From: an endosymbiont of unidentified scaly snail isolate Monju
GTDB taxonomy: Bacteria > Pseudomonadota > Gammaproteobacteria > Chromatiales > Chromatiaceae
NCBI RefSeq assembly: GCF_000801295.1
Contig: NZ_AP012978.1
Location: forward strand, 1,922,001 to 1,986,000
Direction of reading: 5' to 3'
Length of the DNA: 64,000 nt
In this document: positions 45,311 to 52,980 of the stretch, piece after piece
Numbering within the stretch: the stretch's first letter is position 1
How the letters are laid out: every line of letters starts with the position of its first letter
Translations under genes and position numbers: made by a program
Notes under the pieces: generated by a model
What the model was told of the DNA's origin: nothing
Databases searched by the model: none
The model's input: only the letters and a program-made list of their open reading frames with translations

Positions 45311-46657
45311 ATGATTACAGCACTGGTATTGATCAAAGCGGAAAAGGGTGAGGCATCGAATCTCGCGGCCAGGCTTGGAGAGATCGATGAAGTGGTCGAG
45401 GTTCTTTCAGTTGCGGGCGACTACGATCTGACTGCCAAGTTGCAGGTGAAGGAATATGAGCACCTCTCCGATATCGTGTCGGATGAGATCCAGCAACTCG
45501 ATGGCATCGCATCCACCAGGACCATGATGGCCTTCAAGACCTACAAATTCAGCGGGCTGGAAGAAAGCGCGCCTGTCACTTCCGAGGCAGCACCTGCCCA
45601 AAGCGGTCCGGCCGCGGTATTGGAGGACGGGAAGAAGATCATCAAGCCCGTTTTGTCCCAGTTGACGCAGGGGTTCGACCTGGAAAAGAACGAAATCCAT
45701 TCCCTGATCGATGCCATTGGAAAAGATCAACTCTCCGATGTTCAGATCGCAGGCTTTCTGGTCTCGCTGCTTTCCAAGGGCCCCAGTATCAAGGAGGTGG
45801 CCCATATTGCGCAGGCCATGCGTAACAACTGCATCCCGTTCCAGCCCCAAGTGGAAGGAGAAATCACCGACACCTGCGGCACCGGGGGCGGGTTGACCAC
45901 CTTCAACATCAGCACGGCGAACTCGATACTCGCGGCCTCGGCAGGCATCCCTGTCGCCAAGCATGGCAGTCGTTCGATTGCTTCATCGTCTGGGAGCGCA
46001 GACGTGCTGGAAGCGCTGGGTGTAAAGATCGACCTGTCCATCCCACAGGCGACGCGTCTGATTGAGGAAATCGGCATCAGTTTTCTTTATGCGCCCAATT
46101 TCCACCCGATCATGTTGAAGGTGTTCGGGCCCGAGAACCAACTGGGGATCAAGACCATCTTCTTCACCATCATCGGCCCCCTGATCAATCCGGCAGGCGC
46201 TCGCAACCATACGATGGGCGTATACAAGCCCGAGCTCGTACACATGGTGGCTGAAGTTGTGAAGGAGATGGACTTCAATCACGTCATCGTGGCGCATGGC
46301 CTCGACGGCCTCGACGAGATCTCCCTGCTGGGCAAGACCGCCATCGCCGAAGCCAAGGACGGCACCATCAAACGCTATGAAATCAGCCCGGAAGATTTTG
46401 GCATGAAGCGCTGCTCCATCGAGGACATTGCAGGCGGATCACCGGAGTTCAATGCGCAGGTCATCAGGGATATCTTCTCCGGCGCCGACAAGGGACCGCG
46501 AAGGGATGCGGTGGTCCTCAACAATGCAGCGACTTTGTATGTGAGTGGCCTGGTTCCCAGTATTCAGGAGGGTATCGAGATGGCCAACTCGCTGCTGGAT
46601 TCCGGTGCCGCCATGAACAAGCTCGAAGAGCTTATCCGGGTATCCAATCAGGTGTGA
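45311..46657 (+). CDS. trpD: Lrp/AsnC ligand-binding (RAM) domain fused to anthranilate phosphoribosyltransferase
   Basis: A 448-residue fusion. Residues 1-80 match a stand-alone RAM domain (MITALVLIKAEKGEASNL; EVLSVAGDYDLTAKLQVKE), the amino-acid effector module of Lrp regulators. An Ala/Pro/Ser linker (81-105) leads to a full TrpD: CGTGGGLTTFNISTA (189-203), VAKHGSR (215-221), SSSGSADVLEALG and HGLDGLDEIS (329-338). GTGGG replaces the common GTGGDG, as in some archaeal-type TrpDs. TrpD joins anthranilate to PRPP. The frame is unbroken with an AGAGGAG site upstream. Allosteric control by an amino acid is inference. Confidence 0.9.
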   Translation: MITALVLIKAEKGEASNLAARLGEIDEVVEVLSVAGDYDLTAKLQVKEYEHLSDIVSDEIQQLDGIASTRTMMAFKTYKFSGLEESAPVTSEAAPAQSGPAAVLEDGKKIIKPVLSQLTQGFDLEKNEIHSLIDAIGKDQLSDVQIAGFLVSLLSKGPSIKEVAHIAQAMRNNCIPFQPQVEGEITDTCGTGGGLTTFNISTANSILAASAGIPVAKHGSRSIASSSGSADVLEALGVKIDLSIPQATRLIEEIGISFLYAPNFHPIMLKVFGPENQLGIKTIFFTIIGPLINPAGARNHTMGVYKPELVHMVAEVVKEMDFNHVIVAHGLDGLDEISLLGKTAIAEAKDGTIKRYEISPEDFGMKRCSIEDIAGGSPEFNAQVIRDIFSGADKGPRRDAVVLNNAATLYVSGLVPSIQEGIEMANSLLDSGAAMNKLEELIRVSNQV

Positions 46658-46662
46658 CGAAC

Positions 46663-47379
46663 ATGCCCATCAATAAAAGACCGTCTTTGGCGGCCTCCAT
46701 CAGGGAACGTCAGAAGCAGGGTCACTTCCCTGTCATCTCCGAGTTGAAACCGAGATCGCCGAAAGAAGGCGATCTGTTTCGGGGTCGGGACCCCCTGACC
46801 CTGGTTTCGGAGATGGGCACCTGCCCGGTCGCCGGCATCAGTGTGGTTACGGAACCGCTGCATTTCGGGGGGAGTATGGATCTGTTGCGGGATGTGATAT
46901 CTCATGTTTCGCTGCCGGTTCTGCACAAGGATTTTGTCACCGATCCAGAGCAGGTGAAGGAATCAGCGAAGGCTGGAGCTTCAGCCATACTGATCATCAC
47001 CTCCATGTTGGATGATGCACAGATCGAGCTCCTCGTCGCAGCGTCAAGAAGGCATGGCATAGAGTCCCTGGTTGAGGTGCATACGGCTTCCGAAATGGAG
47101 CGGGTGGCGGATCTCGATTACGACCTGCTCGGGATCAACAACCGGGATATCACGGTGCTTGAAGTGGACGACATGGATGTCAGTTGGACCGAAACCCTGG
47201 CGCCGCTGAAAGGAGTAGACAGGCCGCTGATCAGCGAGAGCTCCATTTCCGGCCCTGAAGATATCGTCCGTGCCGGCAGGGCGGGGGCGGACGCCGCGCT
47301 GGTTGGCACTGCCGTGTTGCGGGCACCGGATATTTCGCAGTTCCTGAATCAGCTCATCGGGGTCGGCTGGCCGGTATGA
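46663..47379 (+). CDS. trpC: Indole-3-glycerol phosphate synthase
   Basis: A 238-residue (beta/alpha)8-barrel enzyme for the ring closure to indole glycerol phosphate. Conserved motifs: ISELKPRSPKEGD (Glu27, Lys29), VLHKDFVTD with the catalytic Lys89, LLGINNRDI, and ISESSISGPEDI. A GTG at 46654 overlapping the trpD stop is an alternative start. It overlaps trpF by 4 bases. It is shorter and more divergent than chromosomal gammaproteobacterial TrpC. Confidence 0.93.
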   Translation: MPINKRPSLAASIRERQKQGHFPVISELKPRSPKEGDLFRGRDPLTLVSEMGTCPVAGISVVTEPLHFGGSMDLLRDVISHVSLPVLHKDFVTDPEQVKESAKAGASAILIITSMLDDAQIELLVAASRRHGIESLVEVHTASEMERVADLDYDLLGINNRDITVLEVDDMDVSWTETLAPLKGVDRPLISESSISGPEDIVRAGRAGADAALVGTAVLRAPDISQFLNQLIGVGWPV

Positions 47380-48071
47380 CTCGAATCAAGATCTGCGGCC
47401 TGACAAACGAACAGGACGTTCACCTGTGCGCCTCGGCTGGTGCAGATGCACTCGGTTTCGTGGTGGAGTACCCGGTGGAGGTTCCTTGGAATCTGAATCG
47501 TGAAACCGCCCGCAGACTCATGGCCCGGATGCCGCCCTTTGTCACCAGTGTTGCGGTGGTGGGTGACGACCCAGACCAGGTTCTCGGCATTGCCGAAACA
47601 GTGAAACCGAACGTGGTGCAACTGCATGGTCGGGAGCCGTTTGCGGTCACCGCAGAGATGATCCGGGGGCTGAAATCACTCGGGATCGGGGTTATAAAGG
47701 CCCTGCGCTTTTCAACCGACAGCGGTGAGCTCGATTACGACCTGGCCGATCCGATCGAGGCCTGTCACGCCCTTGCCGAAGCGGGTGCCGACGCCATCGT
47801 CGCCGATTCCTTCACCAGGTCCCGGCCGGCGGGAACAGGCAAGCGCTTCGACTGGAAGGTGGCGCGTTTTCTTGGCGACAAGACACCGATTCCCCTGATC
47901 CTCGCTGGCGGCCTGACCGCAGAGAACGTGGGCAGGGCCATTGTTGAGGTGAACCCCTACGGGGTGGACGTCATATCGGGCGTCGAAGGCAGGGATCATA
48001 AAAAGGACCCTGACAAGGTGAGGGCATTTGTCCAGGCGGTAAAATCAACGCGTTGTCGAGCCGGTGATTAA
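47376..48071 (+). CDS. trpF: Phosphoribosylanthranilate isomerase
   Basis: A 231-residue barrel enzyme for the step between TrpD and TrpC. The catalytic Cys7 is in RIKICGLTNE; VVQLHGREP and the Asp in IVADSFTRSRPAGTGKRFDW are present, as is LILAGGLTAENV. The block VEYPVEVPWNLNRETARRLM is unlike the usual FxxxSPRxV region of bacterial TrpF. The TAA stop abuts the first base of an IS5 fragment, which may have trimmed the C-terminus. Confidence 0.93.
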   Translation: MTRIKICGLTNEQDVHLCASAGADALGFVVEYPVEVPWNLNRETARRLMARMPPFVTSVAVVGDDPDQVLGIAETVKPNVVQLHGREPFAVTAEMIRGLKSLGIGVIKALRFSTDSGELDYDLADPIEACHALAEAGADAIVADSFTRSRPAGTGKRFDWKVARFLGDKTPIPLILAGGLTAENVGRAIVEVNPYGVDVISGVEGRDHKKDPDKVRAFVQAVKSTRCRAGD

Positions 48072-48286
48072 CAGGCCGTTGAAAACAACCCGACTGATGC
48101 AGCCTTCCTGGCGGTGAGCAGCGGATGAAGCACGGCGATTCCCGCCCTCTGGCAAGAAATTGGCCAATTTCGTCCGATTTGTCCGTTTCCAGGCACACCA
48201 ACCCCTCGGATCGCGGCCATCAACATGCCGCCACCCCCAGATTGCGCATCCGAACCAGGTTGTAGGCGGCTGCTCCCAGCACAAAG
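48072..48286 (-). mobile_element. Truncated, inverted copy of the IS5-like element (right end)
   Basis: These 215 bases are the complement of the last 215 bases of the element at 43867-45170, with only about two differences seen by eye. TTAA, an acceptable YTAR target, precedes it. The copy ends abruptly at CAGCACAAAG, followed by about 140 bases of unrecognised sequence up to attR. Confidence 0.88.
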
Positions 48287-48429
48287 AGGCTGAAGCTGGG
48301 GCGAGAACACCACATCGGATTGAGCAAATGCCGATTCGTCAAAGGCAGCAAGAAGCTGAAATAGAGCTCTGACAGTGTCGCAGGCGTGTCACAAGATATG
48401 ATTAAGTGATTGATTTGACGTGAATAGAT

Positions 48430-48449
48430 GAGTCCCGCCCCCGGTACCA
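48430..48449 (+). other. attR: second copy of the tRNA-Leu 3' end
   Basis: An exact 20-base copy of the tRNA-Leu 3' end including CCA, without the rest of a tRNA. It marks the right end of the island. Confidence 0.88.
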
Positions 48450-48478
48450 ATCTCTGGCCGCATCCAGGCCGCCTCGCA

Positions 48479-48509
48479 AGAAAACGCCCGGGATTCCCGG
48501 GCGTTTTCT
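48479..48509. terminator. Bidirectional terminator after tolC / tRNA-Leu
   Basis: A perfect 14-bp inverted repeat (AGAAAACGCCCGGG and complement) with an ATT loop. On the minus strand it ends tolC; before island integration it would also have ended the tRNA-Leu transcript. Confidence 0.92.
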
Positions 48510-48527
48510 GAGTGGGCTTGCCGAGCC

Positions 48528-50315
48528 TCAACGATTGCTCTCGGATACGATCATCCAGCGACCGTTCTCGCGACGCAGGCGCAACACCTTGTTACTGACG
48601 TCACGGTAGTTGTGCGCCCGGTAACGCTGGCGGAACCGTGCAGTCGCATTGTCTCCCTGCACGCTCACCTCGATATCGTCAATATCCACCTGGATATTGT
48701 GAGCACGGCCAATGACGCGACGCCGGGCCGTGCGCCAGGCCGAACGACTGCCCTTCGCTGGCTTGAAGGCACTGGAATAGAAACTGAAATAGTTGTCCAC
48801 GTTACCCGAGGCCCAGGCTGCGGCCCAGTCCTGGATCCTGTTGACCACTTCTCCCCCCGGCGTGATGTCCGCCTTGACTGTCGTCGGTGCTGCCGATTCC
48901 GTGACCTGTTGACGGGGGATAGCCGGCCCAAAATCCTCCACCTTGAGATCGTAGGCAGCGTATTGTCCGAAGGACTTCAGCTCTTCATCGCCCCGACCCG
49001 GTCCCTGGGGCATCTCGGCACCCAGCACACCGAGCAACCGTCCCATGCCGGCCAGAATACGGTACTGGGCATAGAGGTTGTCATATCGGGTCTCGACCAG
49101 GGACCGCTTGGCCTCGAACAGCTCGTTCTCGATGTTGAGCAGATCGACCAGGGTTCGCTTGCCGATATTGAATTGCTTCTCGTAGGCCTTGCGGGTGGCA
49201 GTGGTCGCCCGGACATAATCGATCAACGAACCCAGTTGCGAACGAGTCGCCTGGTAGGCTGACCAGGCCAGGCGCAGGCTCTCGACGACTTCCCGGTAGG
49301 TCTGGTTGCGCACTTCCTTGGCTTCGTTGAGCAGGTGTGCCGTCTGTGCCTTGCGGGCCCTGTCACGCCCCCCGGAGTAGAGGTTGTAGCGCAACCGGAT
49401 CAGGGCACTCAGGTCCTTGTTGGTCCCCTTCAATCCGTTCTGGTCGTCACCCCAGTTGCTACCCAGTTCCAGATCGAGCTTCGGGTAGTCGTTCTGGCGG
49501 GCAGCCTCATGCTGGGCCAGCGCGGCCTTCACGTCGGCCTTGGCCGATCGGAGCGTGGGGTGTTCGGCCAGCGCAATCTCCATGGCCTCGGCCAACGACA
49601 TCGGCAGATTGCGCTCCAGACCCGAAACCGGCTGCAATTCGGCGGGGGCTGGCATGCCGACAGTACGCAGATAACGGGTCTCGACGTCTTTCAGGTTGAC
49701 CAGGTCGGAGAGACGACTGGCCTCGGCATTGGAGCGCCGGCCACTCACCTGGTCGAGGTCGACCGAGCTGCCGATACCGGCCTTGTAACGTAGGCGAATC
49801 TGGCTCTCGGTGCGCCGATGCGCCTGCAGGTTGTCTTCCGACAGGCGCAGAAGCTCACGATGCCGCAGCACATCGAGATAGGCCTTGATGGCATCCAGCG
49901 CCACATTCTGGCTCACACCCTCGGGCCGCCGGGCTACCGACTCGTAACGGGCCTGCTGACGCGCCACCTCGCTGTCGGTGGCATAGCCATCGAACAGCAT
50001 CTGGGAAAGCCTGGCCCCCGCCTCCTTGCGGATCAGACTGCGACCGTCCTTGTAACCGGCATTACGGGTGGCCGCGTTATCGTTCCACTCCCACCCCCCG
50101 GCGGCCGTGATGTCGATTCGCGGCTTGTAACCGGCCTTCGCCTGCTCTATCTGCTGCGCGCGCGCCTGCAATTCGTTGCTCTGTACGCGAACATCGGGAT
50201 GCGTTGCCAACGCCTCGCGCACCGCGTCATTCAGCGTCACCATCTCGCTACCCATGGCGGCATCCGTGCCAGCCAATCCCGCGCACAAGAACAGGACGAT
50301 TAGAACCCTACGCAT
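48528..50315 (-). CDS. TolC-family outer membrane efflux protein with C-terminal NTF2-like (Cds6-type) domain
   Basis: A 595-residue outer membrane channel for type I secretion or efflux. The start at 50315 (MRRVLIVLFLCAGLAGTDAA) gives a signal peptide; upstream codons do not. Two TolC repeats follow (LNDAVREALATHPDV; LAEAMEIALAEHPTL), with NIGKRTLVDLLNIENELFEAK typical of the secretion type. After about residue 475 comes an extra domain (INRIQDW-type: RIQDWAAAWASGNVDNYF, ending WMIVSESNR) of the SnoaL/Cds6 fold. No inner membrane partners are next to it. Confidence 0.88.
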   Translation of the reverse strand: MRRVLIVLFLCAGLAGTDAAMGSEMVTLNDAVREALATHPDVRVQSNELQARAQQIEQAKAGYKPRIDITAAGGWEWNDNAATRNAGYKDGRSLIRKEAGARLSQMLFDGYATDSEVARQQARYESVARRPEGVSQNVALDAIKAYLDVLRHRELLRLSEDNLQAHRRTESQIRLRYKAGIGSSVDLDQVSGRRSNAEASRLSDLVNLKDVETRYLRTVGMPAPAELQPVSGLERNLPMSLAEAMEIALAEHPTLRSAKADVKAALAQHEAARQNDYPKLDLELGSNWGDDQNGLKGTNKDLSALIRLRYNLYSGGRDRARKAQTAHLLNEAKEVRNQTYREVVESLRLAWSAYQATRSQLGSLIDYVRATTATRKAYEKQFNIGKRTLVDLLNIENELFEAKRSLVETRYDNLYAQYRILAGMGRLLGVLGAEMPQGPGRGDEELKSFGQYAAYDLKVEDFGPAIPRQQVTESAAPTTVKADITPGGEVVNRIQDWAAAWASGNVDNYFSFYSSAFKPAKGSRSAWRTARRRVIGRAHNIQVDIDDIEVSVQGDNATARFRQRYRAHNYRDVSNKVLRLRRENGRWMIVSESNR

Positions 50316-50753
50316 TCCTCGCCCCCCAAGGTCGTTTTGTTTTCCGACCGACTCCCGGTCGAATCCATTACCGCGATGCATCCGATGCAAATGACACACC
50401 ACCTTTGCGGACACAAGCCGCCGGGAATGCCATCACGCACCCAGATGTGTGGCCACTGCCACAAAACCGCGCCACAAGGCGTGAAGGTCGTCACAAAACG
50501 ACAGTCATACCCTTCCCAAATTATCCAGACCCGGGAAACCAAAGGCACGGCCTCGACGACAGCGAAGAGACCGGTCCACGACTACCCACCTCAGGAGCCC
50601 GCAGCAAGACGGGCGCACGCAAAAAAAAACGCCACGTCATGCAACGGGGCGTTTCCATCCTCCTCCGGGCTTGTTCTACGCAAGTCTCGAAGTTGATACG
50701 GAGTATACCCGTTCCTCATCCTCGCGCAACACAAAATGTCGCCTGCGACAGGC
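50316..50753. other. Intergenic region between tolC and msrQ
   Basis: This 438-base stretch holds the tolC upstream region and the msrQ terminator (50621-50654). A plus-strand frame of 119 codons (50337-50696) lacks a ribosome site and reads as low-complexity sequence, so I see no gene here. Confidence 0.5.
50621..50654 (-). terminator. Terminator downstream of msrQ
   Basis: On the minus strand, a 7-bp stem (AAACGCC / GGCGTTT) with a 14-base loop runs into nine T in total. It is about 100 bases after the msrQ stop. Confidence 0.75.
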
Positions 50754-51374
50754 TCATCCGGGCGATTCTCTGCTCAGTTGCCGAACAAACCGGCTGCGCA
50801 GGTCCAGACGCGACAATATCAACGAGGCAAGGACCAGGCCGTAGAGACCCGGCTCCAGCCAATCGGCCTTGACCAGCCACCAGAAGTGCAACACGCCCAG
50901 CGCGGCCATCGGATAGACCAGCCGGTGCAGCCTGGCCCATCGTCGCCCCAGCCGGCGCATCGCCGCTCGCGTGGAGGTGAGCGCCAGCGGCACCAGCAGC
51001 AACCAGGCAGTGAAGCCAACGGTGACATAGGGTCGCTTGGCGATGTCTTCCCACATCGAGGTCCAGCGCAGTTCCTGGTCGAGCACCGTCCAGATCAAAA
51101 GGTGCACAGTGGCATAGAAGAATGCGTAGAGCCCCAGCAGGCGGCGCAGGCGCAGAGGCCAGGCCTGTCCCAGCAGACGCCGCAGGGGCGTCATGGCCAG
51201 GGTGATCAGCAGAAAACGCAAGGCCCAGTCGCCGGTGACATGGGTGACCGTCTCCAGCGGGTTGGGCCCCAGATCGTCGAGCACCGCGCCGCGCACCAGC
51301 AGCGCAAAGGGCAGCAGGCAGGCGACAAACAGCAGCGGCTTGAACAGCCAGCGGAACAACCAGCCGGGTCGCAT
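50754..51374 (-). CDS. msrQ: MsrQ, haem b membrane subunit of the periplasmic methionine sulfoxide reductase
   Basis: A 206-residue protein of the ferric-reductase-like transmembrane family with about six hydrophobic segments and haem-ligand histidines in LYAFFYATVHLLIW, RLHRLVYPMAALGVLHFWW. It takes electrons from quinol to MsrP. The ATG at 51374 overlaps the msrP stop by one base (TGATG), so translation is coupled. Confidence 0.94.
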   Translation of the reverse strand: MRPGWLFRWLFKPLLFVACLLPFALLVRGAVLDDLGPNPLETVTHVTGDWALRFLLITLAMTPLRRLLGQAWPLRLRRLLGLYAFFYATVHLLIWTVLDQELRWTSMWEDIAKRPYVTVGFTAWLLLVPLALTSTRAAMRRLGRRWARLHRLVYPMAALGVLHFWWLVKADWLEPGLYGLVLASLILSRLDLRSRFVRQLSRESPG

Positions 51375-52336
51375 CAGTAGAACCGCCGCAAATCCATTCC
51401 CTTGTAGAGGTGCGCGACCTCCTCGGCATAGCCGTTGAACATCAGGGTCTTGTGCTTGCGCGCGAACAGGCCCTCGCCGATGCGTCGCTCGTATTTCTGG
51501 CTCCAACGTGGGTGATCGACGTTCGGGTTCACGTTGGCATAGAAGCCATATTCCTCGGGCTGGAGCACCGCCCAGGTGTTGCGCGGCTGCTGCTCGGTGA
51601 AGCGGATGGCGACGATGGACTTGATGTTCTTGAAGCCATACTTCCACGGCACGATCAGGCGCAGCGGTGCCCCGTTCTGCCCCGGCAGCTCCACCCCGTA
51701 CACCCCCGTGACCAGCAAGGTCAGGGGATGCATGGCCTCATCGATGCGCAAGCCTTCGACATAGGGCCAGTCGACGATCGGGCGCCGCAGGCCGGGCATC
51801 TGCTCGGGATCGGCCAGGGTCTCGAAGACCACGTATTTCGCTTTGGAAGTGGGTTCGAAGCGTGCGAGGAGGCGCGCCAGCGGAAAACCGTCCCAGGGCA
51901 CGATCATGCTCCAGGCCTCGACGCAGCGAAAACGGTAGATGCGCTCCTCCTGCGGGATCTTCAGTACATCCTCGATATCGATCACCCCCGGCCTGGCGCA
52001 CTCACCTTCCACGCGAATCGACCAGGGTCGGGGACGCAAACGGTGGGCATTGCGCGCCGGTTCGCGCTTGCCCGAGCCCAGCTCGAGAAAGTTGTTGTAA
52101 TGGGTGATGTCGTCGAAATCGGTGGGCTCCAGGTCCTTGCCCCAATCCGTGTCCTTCAGGCCGGGCAGGCGCCGCCCCTCGGATGGCGGCGTCACCAGGG
52201 CGCGGGCCGAGGGCAATGCCGCGCCGATACCGGCCGCCGCAGCCATCGCCAGCAGCTGGCGACGCTGGCGGAAATACCGCTCGGGCGTGACGTCGGATTC
52301 CTTGAGATCGCCGGGGCGCCGGATACGAATCAGCAT
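51374..52336 (-). CDS. msrP: MsrP, periplasmic molybdopterin methionine sulfoxide reductase
   Basis: A 320-residue sulfite-oxidase-fold enzyme that repairs oxidised methionine in envelope proteins. A twin-arginine signal is visible ([20 protein letters not shown]). The molybdenum-binding Cys is in [11 protein letters not shown], and the C-terminal part ([18 protein letters not shown]) is typical of YedY/MsrP. The start at 52336 follows the usual [19 protein letters not shown] beginning. Confidence 0.95.
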   Translation of the reverse strand: MLIRIRRPGDLKESDVTPERYFRQRRQLLAMAAAAGIGAALPSARALVTPPSEGRRLPGLKDTDWGKDLEPTDFDDITHYNNFLELGSGKREPARNAHRLRPRPWSIRVEGECARPGVIDIEDVLKIPQEERIYRFRCVEAWSMIVPWDGFPLARLLARFEPTSKAKYVVFETLADPEQMPGLRRPIVDWPYVEGLRIDEAMHPLTLLVTGVYGVELPGQNGAPLRLIVPWKYGFKNIKSIVAIRFTEQQPRNTWAVLQPEEYGFYANVNPNVDHPRWSQKYERRIGEGLFARKHKTLMFNGYAEEVAHLYKGMDLRRFY

Positions 52337-52410
52337 GGGGTACCTCTGTGACGATGGACTTCGATTTCGTCCGGTTCTGACCGTCTGCCGACAGGAAATA
52401 TTGCAGGCGG

Positions 52411-52590
52411 TCAGCGCTGACGATCGCGCACGTACCACAACACCGGCAGCAAGGCGCCGAAGAAGGTCACCAGCATGGACAGGCCGCCAGGACCGAAGCG
52501 CATCGCCGTGGCATAGCCCCCGACCCCGCCGAGCAGGACCGAAAGCAGGAAGGTGCGCGCCAGCAGGCAGATTCGGCAGGAAGTTTTCAT
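52411..52590 (-). CDS. Small membrane protein, 59 aa, N-terminal CxxC
   Basis: ATG at 52590 opens [22 protein letters not shown], then a second hydrophobic segment ([17 protein letters not shown]) and a basic end RDRQR. The CRIC motif near the N-terminus could bind metal. It lies 74 bases upstream of msrP on the same strand, so the two may be cotranscribed. Family not recognised. Confidence 0.5.
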   Translation of the reverse strand: MKTSCRICLLARTFLLSVLLGGVGGYATAMRFGPGGLSMLVTFFGALLPVLWYVRDRQR

Positions 52591-52695
52591 ATTTCTAGTC
52601 TAGCCGAAACACAGACAACCGAACGCTTTGTCAGACCACACGATACGGGCCAGGGTTCAGGGTATACACGCCTACGAAATCCACTGTTTTGTCCA

Positions 52696-52760
52696 GCGCT
52701 CCTACGGGTAGGAGGCCCGTCCCCGGGCCGAACCGTTCGCGGGAAGGACGCCGCTCCTGC
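52696..52760. repeat. Dispersed hairpin repeat, locus 6 (two units and a half)
   Basis: A half unit (GCGCTCCTAC) at 52696 is followed by a full unit at 52708-52732 and an opposite one at 52735-52760. It lies just downstream of slyX. Confidence 0.88.
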
Positions 52761-52779
52761 GGGTAGCGGGAAGTATGAA

Positions 52780-52980
52780 TCAATAATGCGGTGGCGGAGC
52801 GTCCTCGACCGCCTCGCCGACCTGCTCGGACAGCTCGCGCAGCTGCGTCTCGAGCTGGTCGATGCGCCGGATCAGTGCCGCGATGCGTTCGTCCTGCGCC
52901 AGCGACTGGCGGGTGAACTCGTCGATGGCCGCCTCCTGGTGGGCCAGCCGCTCCTGCAGATCGACGATCACCTGGTCCAT
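52780..52980 (-). CDS. slyX: SlyX-family coiled-coil protein
   Basis: A 66-residue protein, nearly all coiled coil (LQERLAHQEAAIDEFTRQSL, RRIDQLETQLRELSEQVG), ending in the typical PPPHY. Function is unknown. Its start overlaps the purL stop. Confidence 0.88.
   Translation of the reverse strand: MDQVIVDLQERLAHQEAAIDEFTRQSLAQDERIAALIRRIDQLETQLRELSEQVGEAVEDAPPPHY

Larger units (their letters stand above)
43437..48449. mobile_element. tRNA-Leu genomic island of about 5.0 kb
   Basis: Bounded by a direct repeat of the tRNA-Leu 3' end at 43437-43456 (attL) and 48430-48449 (attR). It begins with a truncated tyrosine integrase, is interrupted by a full but broken IS5-like element, carries trpD, trpC and trpF as cargo, and ends with an inverted fragment of the same element. 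Past attR the core sequence resumes with a terminator. The integrase is not functional, so the island is now fixed. Confidence 0.85.

Noticed and set aside
48287-48429. A gene or second transposase between the IS fragment and attR
   Set aside because: The 143 bases have no frame with a start and ribosome site, and I could match them to nothing; they may be a leftover of the original island end.
50337-50696. Plus-strand 119-codon frame between tolC and msrQ
   Set aside because: No ribosome site, odd composition rich in His, Lys and Thr, and it runs through the msrQ terminator.
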